DNA of 24,031 nucleotides from a virus. Under the pieces are notes generated by a model. That model was given only the letters and a program-made list of their open reading frames with translations, was not told the DNA's origin and ran no database searches. This document shows positions 1-7,052 of this stretch, piece after piece. Numbering within the stretch: position 1 is the first letter of the stretch; each line of letters opens with the position of its first letter. The DNA lies in IMG/VR virus record IMGVR_UViG_3300033394_000001, positions 1 through 24,031 of that record; one strand, given 5' to 3'. Position numbers and translations under genes: made by a program.

Positions 1-1
1 T

Positions 2-196
2 CGTCTCGAGCAAAATAGTCTCTCGGCGCCGCTTGCTCGCGGCCTCGGCGAACATCTCAATCTGGGGCCACGTCATGCTCATCAGCTCGGCGAATCGGTA
101 TCCGCAGCTGATGAGGAAGTCGAACGCCTCTGAGAGCGATTGGACTGGAGCGGAGCCCGCGCGATGAGCCGCATGCCCTGCACGAGCTCCACTACT
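2..196 (-). CDS. Tail assembly chaperone, frameshift extension (gpT-like), partial
   Basis: This is the -1 frame that continues from the slippery site in the upstream chaperone and runs off the left edge of the window without a stop. After the shift it reads through a short linker and then a convincing protein segment with the motifs EAFDFLISCGYRFAEL and MTWPQIEMFAEAASKRRRE. That segment is typical of the second half of siphophage tail assembly chaperones, a helical part containing a conserved MTW. In lambda-like phages the G product and the longer GT product together coat the tape-measure protein while the tube polymerises. The zero frame over the same bases ends in a serine/arginine-rich tail that does not look like conserved protein, which supports the shift. 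The partner gene for the tape measure would lie just left of the window. The coordinates give only the extension, because it has no start codon of its own. Confidence 0.8.
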
Positions 197-558
197 TTTG
201 GGATAGCACCGCCCCCGTCCGGCTTGACTAGAGACGTCTCGATCACCGCCTCGCACAGAGTGATGAAATCGTCCCACGTCGCGCGGCTGTCGAGCTCCTC
301 AGGCGTCCATCCGAGCGTGAGCTCGACGATCGCGCGCATTTCGGGCATCGCGAGATCGAGCAGCCGCTGCACTTCGATCTCGCCGCTCACGCCCTCGGCC
401 TGCAGTTTCTTGAGCAGCGACCCGACCAGGCCCATGCCGCGCGCGCCGGTCGTGATGTTCCACTCCGCGACCGCCACGATGCGGCCCGTGCTGAGCCGCA
501 CTTCCTTCACGGGGAACAGAATTTTGAGCTCCTGCTCCGCCGTCTTTCGATTCGCCAT
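82..558 (-). CDS. Tail assembly chaperone, short form (gpG-like)
   Basis: The gene encodes a 158-aa protein placed directly after the major tail protein, the usual position of the siphophage tail assembly chaperone. The first 120 residues look like a structured protein, with VKEVRLSTGRIVAVAEWNIT near the N-terminus and a helical TPEELDSRATWDDFITLCEAV segment around residues 85-105. After residue 121 the zero frame becomes low-complexity and stops at 82. The ATG at 558 is preceded by GGGGGTGCGATAA, an acceptable ribosome binding site. The gene is separated from the tail tube gene by a strong terminator, so it may have its own promoter or depend on read-through. Codons 120-121 (CCA AAA) form part of a CCCAAAA slippery heptamer, so a minority of ribosomes should make a longer fusion. 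The functional call rests on synteny plus the frameshift, since the family is poorly conserved in sequence. Confidence 0.8.
   Translation of the reverse strand: MANRKTAEQELKILFPVKEVRLSTGRIVAVAEWNITTGARGMGLVGSLLKKLQAEGVSGEIEVQRLLDLAMPEMRAIVELTLGWTPEELDSRATWDDFITLCEAVIETSLVKPDGGGAIPKVVELVQGMRLIARAPLQSNRSQRRSTSSSAADTDSPS
196..202 (-). promoter_or_regulatory. Programmed -1 ribosomal frameshift site CCCAAAA
   Basis: On the minus strand the heptamer C CCA AAA lies in the zero-frame phase required for X XXY YYZ slippage, with CCA as codon 120 and AAA as codon 121. After the slip no stop occurs in the -1 frame down to the window edge. The -1 frame then encodes a much more protein-like sequence than the zero frame. 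Downstream, TGGAGC and GCTCCA could pair across about 33 bases as a weak stimulatory structure, but this is uncertain. Confidence 0.8.
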
Positions 559-587
559 TTATCGCACCCCCACTGCGCAACGTACAA

Positions 588-607
588 CACCGCAACGCCG
601 TGCGGTG
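588..607 (-). other. Inverted repeat in the leader of the tail chaperone gene
   Basis: CACCGCA and TGCGGTG form a 7-bp perfect stem around a 6-base loop, 30 bases upstream of the chaperone ATG. It could be a leader hairpin or part of a two-step terminator with the stronger hairpin upstream. No convincing promoter was seen between the terminator and the start codon. Confidence 0.35.
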
Positions 608-656
608 GCACGCTTTTTCGGATTTCTCGCACCTACGAAAGCCTGAGTCCGAACGC

Positions 657-696
657 AAAAACCCCCCGCCCGCGCCGAAGCACGAACGGGGGGTTT
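657..696 (-). terminator. Rho-independent terminator after the tail tube gene
   Basis: On the minus strand a stem with six C facing six G is followed by TTTTT and then GCG. The arms AAACCCCCCG (659-668) and CGGGGGGTTT (687-696) pair perfectly around an 18-base loop. A second GGGGGGTTT lies next to the first at 697-705, giving two alternative partners for the same C-run. The hairpin lies about 60 bases after the tail tube stop codon, in a 198-base gap (559-756) that holds no gene. It would end or attenuate the capsid-to-tail-tube transcript before the chaperone gene. Confidence 0.8.
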
Positions 697-756
697 GGGG
701 GGTTTGGAGTCCAGGCAGGCACGACGCCTGGAACACCAGCGAGAGAACCTCTTGCG

Positions 757-1854
757 CTATGGCGTCTCGGGATAGACCTGCATCGTGCCGAACCGCACCT
801 GACCGCCGGCATCGAACAGGTCGATCGCCAGCTGAGAGACCTGGAATTCGTCGCGGTTGAACGTGAACGAGTCGTCCGTGAGCCGCACCGAGCTCAGGGG
901 AATCGTCCACAGCATGTTGATGCCAACGTCGGTGAGCAGCCGCACGCGCGTCTGCCCCTGGAATACAAACTGCGTGAAGGGCTTGAGCTGATCGTGATCG
1001 ACCAGCACGTGATCGTAGGCGGCTTGCATTGGCTGGAAGTTTTTGAACTCGTCCGAGGCGCCATTGAACGAGAGCACGCGCACCCGGCCGGGCTTTGGGT
1101 CGACGGTGAAATCGGTATTCAGCACGGTCGCAAACGTCGGCTCGTAGGTCGCCTCGATCAGCACACCGCTCGCGGGCGCCTCACCCGCGGGATAGGTGAT
1201 CTGCCCGCCCGTCGCGACGGCACCCGTCACGATGGCGATCTCTCCAGCCATCGGCGTAGAGCCGGCGACGAGGTCGCCTGTGCGGTCGACCACCGTCAGG
1301 CCGGTTGTCTCGCGGTACAGCGAGACGTCGCCGATGACGTTGATTTTGAAATCCAGTGTGAAGTCGCCCGTCGTCTCTCCGAACGTCCCGCCCTGCCCCG
1401 TGCCCACGCTCTCGAGCACGATCTCATCCGCCGTCACGACGACCGTTGAGTCATCGAGCAGCTGATTCGTCAGGTCCAGGAAGTCCTCGGGATCGTCGGT
1501 CAGCACGAACGGGTCGCCGACGACCGAATTCGCGGCCGCTCCGACGATGTTGACCAGCGTCGACGAGCCGAACATCAGTTGCATGTTCTCTGGGCTGTGC
1601 TGGAACAGCCCGACGTTCAGCACCGCATCGAATTGGCGCACGAGCTCGCGCACCTTGACCGAGACGCCGCTTTGCGCCGATCTGAGCGTCACGAGCTCGA
1701 GCGACTTGGCAATCTCTGCCGAGTCGACGATGCCGAGCGATCGGAACGGACCAAAAGCACCGTTCCCAAGGTTCGGCGCGAACTCAATAAACGGCATGCC
1801 CAGCTGCAGAAAATCCACAGTGAGCGTATCGACTGGACGAGGTTCTACGGACAT
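757..1854 (-). CDS. Major tail (tube) protein
   Basis: The gene encodes a 365-aa protein located between the tail-completion genes and the tail assembly chaperone, which is the tail tube position in siphophages. The N-terminal half contains a fold opening typical of tail proteins, with LVTLRSAQSGVSVKVRELVR followed by a helix and the LMFGSS turn. The middle contains a beta-rich insertion with TVVDRTGDLVAGSTPMAGEI, resembling Ig-like or tube insertion domains. The C-terminal part contains QPMQAAYDHVLVDHDQ and ends in beta strands. The start is well supported by AGGAGG about nine bases before the ATG. It overlaps nothing and is 16 bases from the preceding gene. It should polymerise into the tube around the tape measure. 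It is longer than a minimal tube protein of about 200 aa, consistent with an added surface domain. The call is from synteny and general character. Confidence 0.72.
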   Translation of the reverse strand: MSVEPRPVDTLTVDFLQLGMPFIEFAPNLGNGAFGPFRSLGIVDSAEIAKSLELVTLRSAQSGVSVKVRELVRQFDAVLNVGLFQHSPENMQLMFGSSTLVNIVGAAANSVVGDPFVLTDDPEDFLDLTNQLLDDSTVVVTADEIVLESVGTGQGGTFGETTGDFTLDFKINVIGDVSLYRETTGLTVVDRTGDLVAGSTPMAGEIAIVTGAVATGGQITYPAGEAPASGVLIEATYEPTFATVLNTDFTVDPKPGRVRVLSFNGASDEFKNFQPMQAAYDHVLVDHDQLKPFTQFVFQGQTRVRLLTDVGINMLWTIPLSSVRLTDDSFTFNRDEFQVSQLAIDLFDAGGQVRFGTMQVYPETP

Positions 1855-1870
1855 ACAAGCAGCCTCCTAG

Positions 1871-2389
1871 CTAGCTAAAGATGATGGGCTTTGAGCGCAC
1901 CGTGAACGACTGCGTCGTGCGGTAGCGTCCGTCACGTCCGTCGGCGTCTCTACCCAGTCGAAACGGCGGGAAATCCGCCGTGATACGCCAGATTCTGATT
2001 CCCCTGAATACACCCCGCGCCAGAGGATTCGCACCGTTGCTCTGCCCGCCGTTTTCCTGCAGCCGCTCGTAGATCTCGCGCTGCGTCTGCATGACGCTCT
2101 CGTAGCTCGGGTGTCTGCACTGAATTGTGATGGTGTTGGTTTCGCCGAGCAGCAGCTGCGGCTCGAGACCGCCGTCCGTGAACACCGTGATCGCGAGCTG
2201 CGCCGTCGTCTGGTACGGGGTCAGGTCCAGCAAGCCGTCGGTGTCATCGGTCGGCACGGGCGGCTCCTGCTGCACGAAGATCACACGATTCGCGGGGTCC
2301 GGATCGTCGTACAGACCGCCGAACGAAGCGAGCGGCGCGGGCGGAGCGCTGAGGTACTCTGCAATCGCCTGCTCCAGACCGATCGACAT
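1871..2389 (-). CDS. Tail terminator / tail-completion protein candidate
   Basis: The gene encodes a 172-aa protein with SIGLEQAIAEYLS at its start, a central beta-rich part (TAQLAITVFTDGG, NTITIQCRHPSYES) and a following helix with MQTQREIYERLQENGG. This resembles the tail terminator and minor tail proteins that cap the tube and join it to the head, in which an N-terminal helix, a sheet and a QCR-type strand occur. Its place after the HK97 gp10-like protein and just before the tail tube fits that role. A good GAAGGGGCAGCC site precedes the ATG. No direct family signature was recognised, so the role is by position. Confidence 0.55.
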   Translation of the reverse strand: MSIGLEQAIAEYLSAPPAPLASFGGLYDDPDPANRVIFVQQEPPVPTDDTDGLLDLTPYQTTAQLAITVFTDGGLEPQLLLGETNTITIQCRHPSYESVMQTQREIYERLQENGGQSNGANPLARGVFRGIRIWRITADFPPFRLGRDADGRDGRYRTTQSFTVRSKPIIFS

Positions 2390-2401
2390 GGCTGCCCCTT
2401 C

Positions 2402-2791
2402 CTAGCTGAGCGCCTGCCGGATTTCGCGCTCGACACGGCGCCGAAATCGCTCAATGAACAGCCGCCGCTTTGCGTCGAGCGCACGGCTCAAAAACTTGCG
2501 ACCCGCATTCGGCTTGAGCGCGGTCACGGGTCCAGGATTGAAAAATCCCTCGTGCTGGTAGAGCGCATATTCTTCGCTGTAAAACACCGTGTGCGTGATG
2601 AGGTTTTTTTGCCGGTCAACGCGCGTGCCGGCTGTATTGATCATCAGACCCGTTAGCTGTGGTGCCAGGTCGCGCGAGTCTGAGAGCGTCTCCTCGGCCG
2701 CACCCTGCTGCTCGTCCTCGAGCCCTGCGAGCGCCGCCTTGATGGCGCGGTCGATGTTTTTCTGAACCTGGCGCCGCCCTGTGAGCGCCAC
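2402..2791 (-). CDS. HK97 gp10-like neck / tail-completion protein
   Basis: The gene encodes a 129-aa protein that begins with a basic helical segment (RRQVQKNIDRAIKAALAGL) followed by a central VFYSEEYALYQHEG motif and a C-terminal GRKFLSRALDAKR helix. The YxxYQHEG pattern followed by a flexible loop and a FLxxAL helix is characteristic of HK97 gp10-like minor head-to-tail proteins. It starts with GTG three bases after the preceding stop codon and ends 12 bases before the next gene, so it belongs to the same operon. It probably helps complete the neck or tail end during assembly. Confidence 0.65.
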   Translation of the reverse strand: MALTGRRQVQKNIDRAIKAALAGLEDEQQGAAEETLSDSRDLAPQLTGLMINTAGTRVDRQKNLITHTVFYSEEYALYQHEGFFNPGPVTALKPNAGRKFLSRALDAKRRLFIERFRRRVEREIRQALS

Positions 2792-2794
2792 CGA

Positions 2795-3151
2795 TCAGCC
2801 GATCTCGAGCAGCAGGTGATCGAGCTCCGAGCCCACGTAGAACGGGGACACACGGCGGATCAGCTGGCGCTTTTTCAGCACACCGCGAAAATCGGTGTAT
2901 TGCAGGTGGTCGCCTTCCATTACATCCAGCACCTCGCCCTCGCAGTCTGTCGGGTCCAGCCGAAACGCTGCCGTGATCTGGTGCTCCCGTCCGTCCGGAT
3001 CGCGGATCACGTGCGTCGACGGCTCGGCGTGCGCCATGAGATTCGCGGCGAGCAGCGTCGGCGCTCCGACCTCGTCGCTGCCCGGTCCCGCGCGGTTCGG
3101 TCGGTAGATCGCCAGGTCGCATACGTTGAACGCATCGGCGCAGATCGACAC
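2795..3151 (-). CDS. Head closure / stopper-like connector protein
   Basis: The gene encodes a 118-aa protein rich in beta strands, with DLAIYRPNRAG near the start, an EPSTHVIRDPDGREHQITAAFRL strand pair and a GDHLQYTDFRGVLKKRQLIRRV hairpin. The last of these resembles the DxLxxxG...VxxV core of SPP1 gp16 / stopper-like head completion proteins, although similarity is weak. It starts with GTG four bases after the upstream connector gene and is followed within three bases by the gp10-like gene. Its place between the gp6/gp15-like adaptor and the gp10-like protein agrees with the usual order adaptor, stopper, completion protein. Confidence 0.55.
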   Translation of the reverse strand: MSICADAFNVCDLAIYRPNRAGPGSDEVGAPTLLAANLMAHAEPSTHVIRDPDGREHQITAAFRLDPTDCEGEVLDVMEGDHLQYTDFRGVLKKRQLIRRVSPFYVGSELDHLLLEIG

Positions 3152-3155
3152 GGCG

Positions 3156-3614
3156 CTACCAGCCCGCCCAGAGCAGGCTTACCGGCCGCGGTGTGGGCTG
3201 CGTCGAGCCCGGATCGTCATGCATCCCGCGCCAGAACGTCGGCTGTACGCGGTCGGTATCCAGCGCATCGCGTTCCTTTTCGGCGATCGACTGGCCGCCG
3301 GCGTAGATCGTCGCACCCTGATCGGCCTGCGCGCGCAGCTTGGCCGCCAGCGCGGCATAGTTCTTGGACAGCTCGGCCAGCTGCTTTGAGCTCCCGCCCA
3401 CGCGGTACGTCACCGATTTCGCGAAGTGCGCACAGAGCGCATCCGCCGCAGCGGCCGCGGCGTAATAGAGCCCGCACTCGGAGTCGAGAAAGAACTGGAT
3501 TTCCGCGTCGAAGAGTTTCGCCGACGCGCATTCGGTCTCGCCGACCAGCAGACGAACGGCATCAATCGGCCGTCCAGTTGGGTTGCAAGTGTACGTCTTA
3601 CCACTCGATGCCAT
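3156..3614 (-). CDS. Head-tail adaptor (connector) protein
   Basis: The gene encodes a 152-aa mostly helical protein. An early VRLLVGETECASAKLFDAEI segment is followed by the helix QFFLDSECGLYYAAAAAADA and the helix KSVTYRVGGSSKQLAELSKNY. The pattern RLLIGD...DEEI..FL......AAA.....A..vG..s.....l...Y is shared by adaptor proteins such as SPP1 gp15 and HK97 gp6, which bind beneath the portal. Its place after the capsid gene and before the stopper candidate fits. A GC-rich RBS (AGAGAGGG) lies upstream of the ATG. The last 25 residues are proline-rich and probably disordered. Confidence 0.7.
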   Translation of the reverse strand: MASSGKTYTCNPTGRPIDAVRLLVGETECASAKLFDAEIQFFLDSECGLYYAAAAAADALCAHFAKSVTYRVGGSSKQLAELSKNYAALAAKLRAQADQGATIYAGGQSIAEKERDALDTDRVQPTFWRGMHDDPGSTQPTPRPVSLLWAGW

Positions 3615-3627
3615 TCGTCTGCCCTCT

Positions 3628-3644
3628 CTAGCCTAGTTGGCTAG
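3628..3644 (-). other. Short hairpin between head genes
   Basis: CTAGCC and GGCTAG form a perfect 6-bp stem with a 5-base loop that covers the stop codon of the gene to the right and sits just before the AGAGAGGG ribosome binding site of the adaptor gene. There is no T-run, so it is more likely a structured junction than a terminator. Confidence 0.35.
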
Positions 3645-3943
3645 TCAGTCTCGCTATCGGGTGCCTGCCTGCGGCGGGCGGGTCGCGGGGCGGGCTCGGG
3701 CTCCGGGCGCAGTGCAGGGTCCGACCCTGCGGCTGCACGCGGCACCGCCTGAGGCGGCACACCGCTTAGCCCCTTCACTCCGATGCGGCCGGCTTGTATT
3801 TCGCGCGCGAGCGCGTTTCCGGGCCAGCTGCTGGCCTCTGGGATCACCTCGCCCGGCTGGACGACCCGCAGGCGCGGCCGCCCTCGCTGGTCCAGTGTGA
3901 GGCCCTGCACCTTGCAATGCTGCAGTGCGATGTATTCAGCCAT
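3641..3943 (-). CDS. Small head-associated protein of unknown function
   Basis: The gene encodes a 100-aa protein with a folded N-terminal half (EYIALQHCKVQGLTLDQRG, then QPGEVIPEASSWPG) and a disordered C-terminal half rich in proline, alanine and arginine. It lies between the major capsid protein and the head-tail adaptor, where short capsid accessory proteins are common. The AAAGGCGGTAGGGC stretch before the ATG is a strong ribosome binding site. I do not recognise a family. The basic tail could bind DNA or the inner head surface, but this is inference only. Confidence 0.65.
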   Translation of the reverse strand: MAEYIALQHCKVQGLTLDQRGRPRLRVVQPGEVIPEASSWPGNALAREIQAGRIGVKGLSGVPPQAVPRAAAGSDPALRPEPEPAPRPARRRQAPDSETD

Positions 3944-3955
3944 GCCCTACCGCCT

Positions 3956-5026
3956 TTAGCTGATCGGTGCGAGGAACAGGTGCCCGAGCTCGTTCGCCAC
4001 GATGCGCGTGTCGAACGCGAGCTCGCATTCCACGCGGTCAGCCTTCAGATGCGCCATGCGAAAGCGCATCATGCGGCTGGCAAACGCCGAGGCGCCGAGC
4101 AGCCCAGTCCATGCGAACGTGTAGCCCGCGGACGGTACGGCCAGCCCTGGATTGCGCGCGCGGTGCACCAGCAGCGCGTTGTCGCCGACGATGAAGTCAG
4201 ACGCCTCGGCGAGACCCTCAGCTGCTGAGTTCTGCACCGCCTCGGCGACTAGCACCTCTTCGAGCTCGAGCACCGCAGCGAGATGCGCGCGCGAGACCGT
4301 CGCGATGCCGCTCGTCTGTCCCGCGTTGATGCGCGTCACAAAATCCGGGTGATCCTGCAGCACCGCCCAGACCCGAGGACTGAGTACCAGCACGTTCGGC
4401 TTTCGGCCGGTCGCAGCCTGCCGATTGATGATCTCGGCTCGAATGTCTGCGATCGGAGTCGAGCCGACCGCATCCCAGAGCGTGCCAGGCGTATTCTCAC
4501 CCGCCCACACACCCGTGATGAAATACGACTCGGCCCAAGTGACGTCGCGCAGAATCATGCACTGCGACATGAGGAAGCGCGTCGCATCCTCATCCGGCCG
4601 CAGCTCCGCATCGGAGTTCGAGCGCTCCTCGTCCGCGATGTCCTTGTGTACCGCGAAGACGTCGCAGAAATACAGGTCCCGGGTAAGCCCGTAGCCCGAG
4701 CCGGCGGACTCGGTCGCGGGTGCACGGCGGCGCGCTTCGCTTCGGTTGAAATCTGCCCGGCTGTACGTCGTGAACATGTTCGACTGAAAATTGACCGGGA
4801 CGACTGGGAACACCTTGTCTGCAATCCAGACGTCCTCGGTCTGCGCGAAGTCGATCGAAATATCGGTCAGCGCACGGTCGACGTGCACGTCCGACGCGGT
4901 CGGCTGCAGCTTGGCGAAGCGCGTGCTGCGCCCCGCCGCGGTGCCACGCGAGCGGATCGGAAAATTCCGAGTCTTCGCGTAGCGAGCGCGCCTGCGCGCG
5001 CTCCCATACTGTTGAATGTCTCTCAT
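3956..5026 (-). CDS. Major capsid protein
   Basis: The gene encodes a 356-aa protein that forms the icosahedral shell. Residues 45-110 contain an ALTDISIDFAQTEDVWIADK segment and the VFPVVPVNFQSN motif, followed by TTYSRADFNRSEARRRAP. This matches a group of phage capsid proteins in which W(I)ADKVFPVVPV and a following Y-S-K/R-ADW-like motif are conserved. A later VFAVHKDIADEERSN segment is also typical. The length is normal for an HK97-fold capsid, and no long N-terminal delta domain is apparent, in keeping with a separate scaffold gene. It follows the decoration gene, and a GAGGAGTTTTCGAC site precedes the ATG. The C-terminal half (FAWTGLLGASAFASRMMRF) is also typical of this group. Confidence 0.88.
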   Translation of the reverse strand: MRDIQQYGSARRRARYAKTRNFPIRSRGTAAGRSTRFAKLQPTASDVHVDRALTDISIDFAQTEDVWIADKVFPVVPVNFQSNMFTTYSRADFNRSEARRRAPATESAGSGYGLTRDLYFCDVFAVHKDIADEERSNSDAELRPDEDATRFLMSQCMILRDVTWAESYFITGVWAGENTPGTLWDAVGSTPIADIRAEIINRQAATGRKPNVLVLSPRVWAVLQDHPDFVTRINAGQTSGIATVSRAHLAAVLELEEVLVAEAVQNSAAEGLAEASDFIVGDNALLVHRARNPGLAVPSAGYTFAWTGLLGASAFASRMMRFRMAHLKADRVECELAFDTRIVANELGHLFLAPIS

Positions 5027-5061
5027 GTCGAAAACTCCTCGAGCTGAGCGCCGAAGCGCAA

Positions 5062-5436
5062 TTAGTTGAGCTGCCCGCCGCGTAGTAGTTCGACGGTGAT
5101 GATCTCGCCCGCACCGGCAGAGCCCAGCCGCGCGATGCCCGCGACCCGGTCGCCCGACGCCGCATCGACTGCGCGTCCCGTTGCGTCCGAAGTGACCTCC
5201 GCGCCGATCGTCACGGCGTCGCCGGAGACGACCTTAGAGAGTCCGTCGGACATATACGCGACCGCTCGGTCAATCGCGCTTGCGTTGTTGTCCTGCGCCA
5301 CACCGATCACCGCCACGCCAGCACCCGCCAGCACCGCGCGCCCGTTGCCGTCGACCGCGAGAAAACGAAACTGCGCACCGCTTAAGTCCCCGGCAGCGTC
5401 GATGCTGTGCAGATCACCGGGAGTCTGAAAAGCCAT
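5062..5436 (-). CDS. Head decoration protein (DUF2190-like)
   Basis: The gene encodes a 124-aa beta-rich protein with repeated small motifs such as GVAVIGVAQDNNAS, SGDAVTIGAEVTSD and GDRVAGIARLGSAGAGEI. This pattern, with VxGD-type turns and an ending of IITVELLRG, resembles DUF2190-type decoration proteins that sit on the capsid surface between scaffold and major capsid genes. The start used is the ATG at 5436, preceded by a strong GGAGGTTTTCACT site. An in-frame start five codons upstream is less likely. It is followed 35 bases later by the capsid gene. Confidence 0.72.
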   Translation of the reverse strand: MAFQTPGDLHSIDAAGDLSGAQFRFLAVDGNGRAVLAGAGVAVIGVAQDNNASAIDRAVAYMSDGLSKVVSGDAVTIGAEVTSDATGRAVDAASGDRVAGIARLGSAGAGEIITVELLRGGQLN

Positions 5437-5453
5437 AGTGAAAACCTCCAATA

Positions 5454-5468
5454 TCGGCGCATCGCCGA
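5454..5468 (-). other. Hairpin in the leader of the decoration gene
   Basis: TCGGCG and CGCCGA pair perfectly around a 3-base loop. The hairpin lies in the 61-base interval between the scaffold stop codon and the decoration ATG. A second, imperfect stem GCGGGAC/GTCCGC lies at 5481-5496. Neither has a T-run. They may stabilise or separate the highly expressed decoration and capsid messages. Confidence 0.4.
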
Positions 5469-5497
5469 AGTTTGAGTGAAGCGGGACTCAGTCCGCG

Positions 5498-6655
5498 CTA
5501 GTTGACGTTCTGCTCGTCCCTGTAGTCCTCATACAGATCGGGATTGTCACGCATGACCTGCACGCGGCACTTCTCGATGCTCATGGCTGGATTCTTCTCG
5601 TGCATCGCCTCGGCGAGTTTGCAAATTTCCATGTACGCGGCGTCGCCCTCTGGTGCCGCATCGCCCAGTGCGGTGCCGAGCTCATCGAACAGCCCGCCGC
5701 TGCGCCGGATGGCAGCAGCCTGCGCCTCGAAGCTCTTGACGAGCTCTGCGCGCACGCTCTCGTCTTCGATTTTCCACAGCTTCTCGATCAGCGCTTCGCG
5801 AGGCTCGGGCATGCCCTCGAGGTCGCCTACAGACTTTGCGAACGCTGCGCGCGCGGCGCTGGCCTTGAGCACCGAGACGTCTGCGAGCATCGCCTTGGCC
5901 TGCGCCTCGGCTCTATCTGCGCGATCGTGTGCGGCTTTGAGCAGCGGCTCAACGCTCTTCCTGATCGCCTCGGGCAGACCCTCGAGCGGGTCGAGCTTCT
6001 TGGGCTCGTCTTTGGTGCCCTTCAGCTTCGCAATGTCTGCGGTGAGCGTGGCGATCTGTGCGCTCTGCTCTTCGCTCTTTTTGACTGCGGCTTCGACGGC
6101 CGCGCGATCCTCTGGGCTCAGCTTGCTGAGATCCATCCTGTGACCCTCCTGCGTTGAGCCGGTCGACTTGTCCGGCGGTTGGAATTGAAACAGCGCTGCG
6201 AGCGTGCTTGCTACTTCGTGCACGTCCGGACGGAACAGCCCGCCCATGCGCTTGACGATGCGGCCAGCCATGATGGCGGCCAGATCCGTATCGATGCTGC
6301 CGACGAATTGGCCGATCGTCTCGCGGATGCGGTCCTCGGCCGGGCCCTGGTCGCCCTGCTCGACGAATAGGATCGTCCAGACCGAGTGGCTGAGATCATC
6401 GATCCGCGATCTGATCACTTCGACGATCTGGTCGCCCATGCGATCCTGGCGGATCTCGTCAAAAAGCCGCTTCTCGATCTGCTCGGCCGACTCGCGCGCG
6501 CGCAGTAGATCTCGCACGCGCTGTGCGACCTCGCCGACCTCGCCAGACCGGGCGCGCTTGAACAGCGAGATGAGCGCGGGCGGATTGTCGCCCTCATCGA
6601 CCAGAGACACCTCATCGATCACTACGTCGCGGAGCCATTCCCTAGGCAGCGGCAT
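5498..6655 (-). CDS. Capsid scaffolding-type protein with N-terminal XkdF-tail motif
   Basis: The gene encodes a 385-aa protein from the ATG at 6655, which has the AAAGGAA binding site upstream and overlaps the protease gene by 14 bases. The N-terminus holds VIDEVSLVDEGDNPPALISLFKR, a motif normally found at the end of XkdF-type phage proteases (DEVSLVDxPANxxA). The rest is strongly helical. Residues of about 180-240 form an Ala/Glu/Lys-rich segment with DLSKLSPEDRAAVEAAVKK and SAQIATLTADIAKLK, which suggests coiled coil. The remainder is charged and contains a FDELGTALGDAAPEGDAAYM segment, often seen in scaffold-like proteins of this type. Placed between protease and decoration genes, it most likely guides capsid assembly and is removed by the protease. 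The split of the XkdF-type motif from the protease domain is notable. Confidence 0.7.
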   Translation of the reverse strand: MPLPREWLRDVVIDEVSLVDEGDNPPALISLFKRARSGEVGEVAQRVRDLLRARESAEQIEKRLFDEIRQDRMGDQIVEVIRSRIDDLSHSVWTILFVEQGDQGPAEDRIRETIGQFVGSIDTDLAAIMAGRIVKRMGGLFRPDVHEVASTLAALFQFQPPDKSTGSTQEGHRMDLSKLSPEDRAAVEAAVKKSEEQSAQIATLTADIAKLKGTKDEPKKLDPLEGLPEAIRKSVEPLLKAAHDRADRAEAQAKAMLADVSVLKASAARAAFAKSVGDLEGMPEPREALIEKLWKIEDESVRAELVKSFEAQAAAIRRSGGLFDELGTALGDAAPEGDAAYMEICKLAEAMHEKNPAMSIEKCRVQVMRDNPDLYEDYRDEQNVN

Positions 6656-7049
6656 CGACTGATTCCTTTCGTGCACTGCCACCGATTGAGAACGCCCGGA
6701 ACCTGCGCGACTTCACGCCCTCCCATGCATCGTCATCGGTGACTTTGAATCCGATGAACCATCCGCGTTTCTTCGATACGATTCCGAGCGCCTGCGCGAT
6801 CTCGTCTGTGATGACGATCGAGTGGCAGACCTCGCCAGCTGAGCGTTTGTGCATCTGCCCGCCGATACGCGACTCGAGCATGAAGCCCTCTGCGGCTTTC
6901 TCGATGTCGGCGATCGAGACGGCCTGCCCGCTGTGATCGATGACCTGCGCACCGCTCTCATCGTTCGATACGTAGCCCCAACCGAATACGATGCGGCGCT
7001 CCGCGTCCAGCTTCTCGATTTCGACGCGGTGCTGTAGCTCTCCGGCCAT
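6642..7049 (-). CDS. XkdF-like prohead protease domain
   Basis: The gene encodes a 135-aa protein matching the Bacillus XkdF-type putative phage serine protease. Features include RIVFGWGYVSND near residues 19-30, the VIDHSGQAVSIADIEKAAEGFM segment around 36-57, and GGQMHKRSAGEVCHSIVI at 63-80, holding a likely catalytic His67 and Ser77. The GWFIGFKVTDDDAWEGVKS motif and the closing FRAFSIGGSA strand are diagnostic of the family. It starts four bases after the head morphogenesis gene, with AAAGGG upstream. Unlike most XkdF proteins it stops at the end of the protease domain. The EVSLVD-type tail sits at the start of the next gene in another frame. It should process scaffold and capsid proteins during head maturation. 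Confidence 0.85.
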   Translation of the reverse strand: MAGELQHRVEIEKLDAERRIVFGWGYVSNDESGAQVIDHSGQAVSIADIEKAAEGFMLESRIGGQMHKRSAGEVCHSIVITDEIAQALGIVSKKRGWFIGFKVTDDDAWEGVKSRRFRAFSIGGSARKESVDAAA

Positions 7050-7052
7050 CTC

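Noticed and set aside
2816-3631. A 271-codon plus-strand open frame.
   Set aside because: It is antisense to two connector genes, rich in Arg, Ala and His, and has no plausible domain.
4283-5047. A 254-codon plus-strand open frame.
   Set aside because: It is antisense to the major capsid gene, and its composition is that of a shadow frame.
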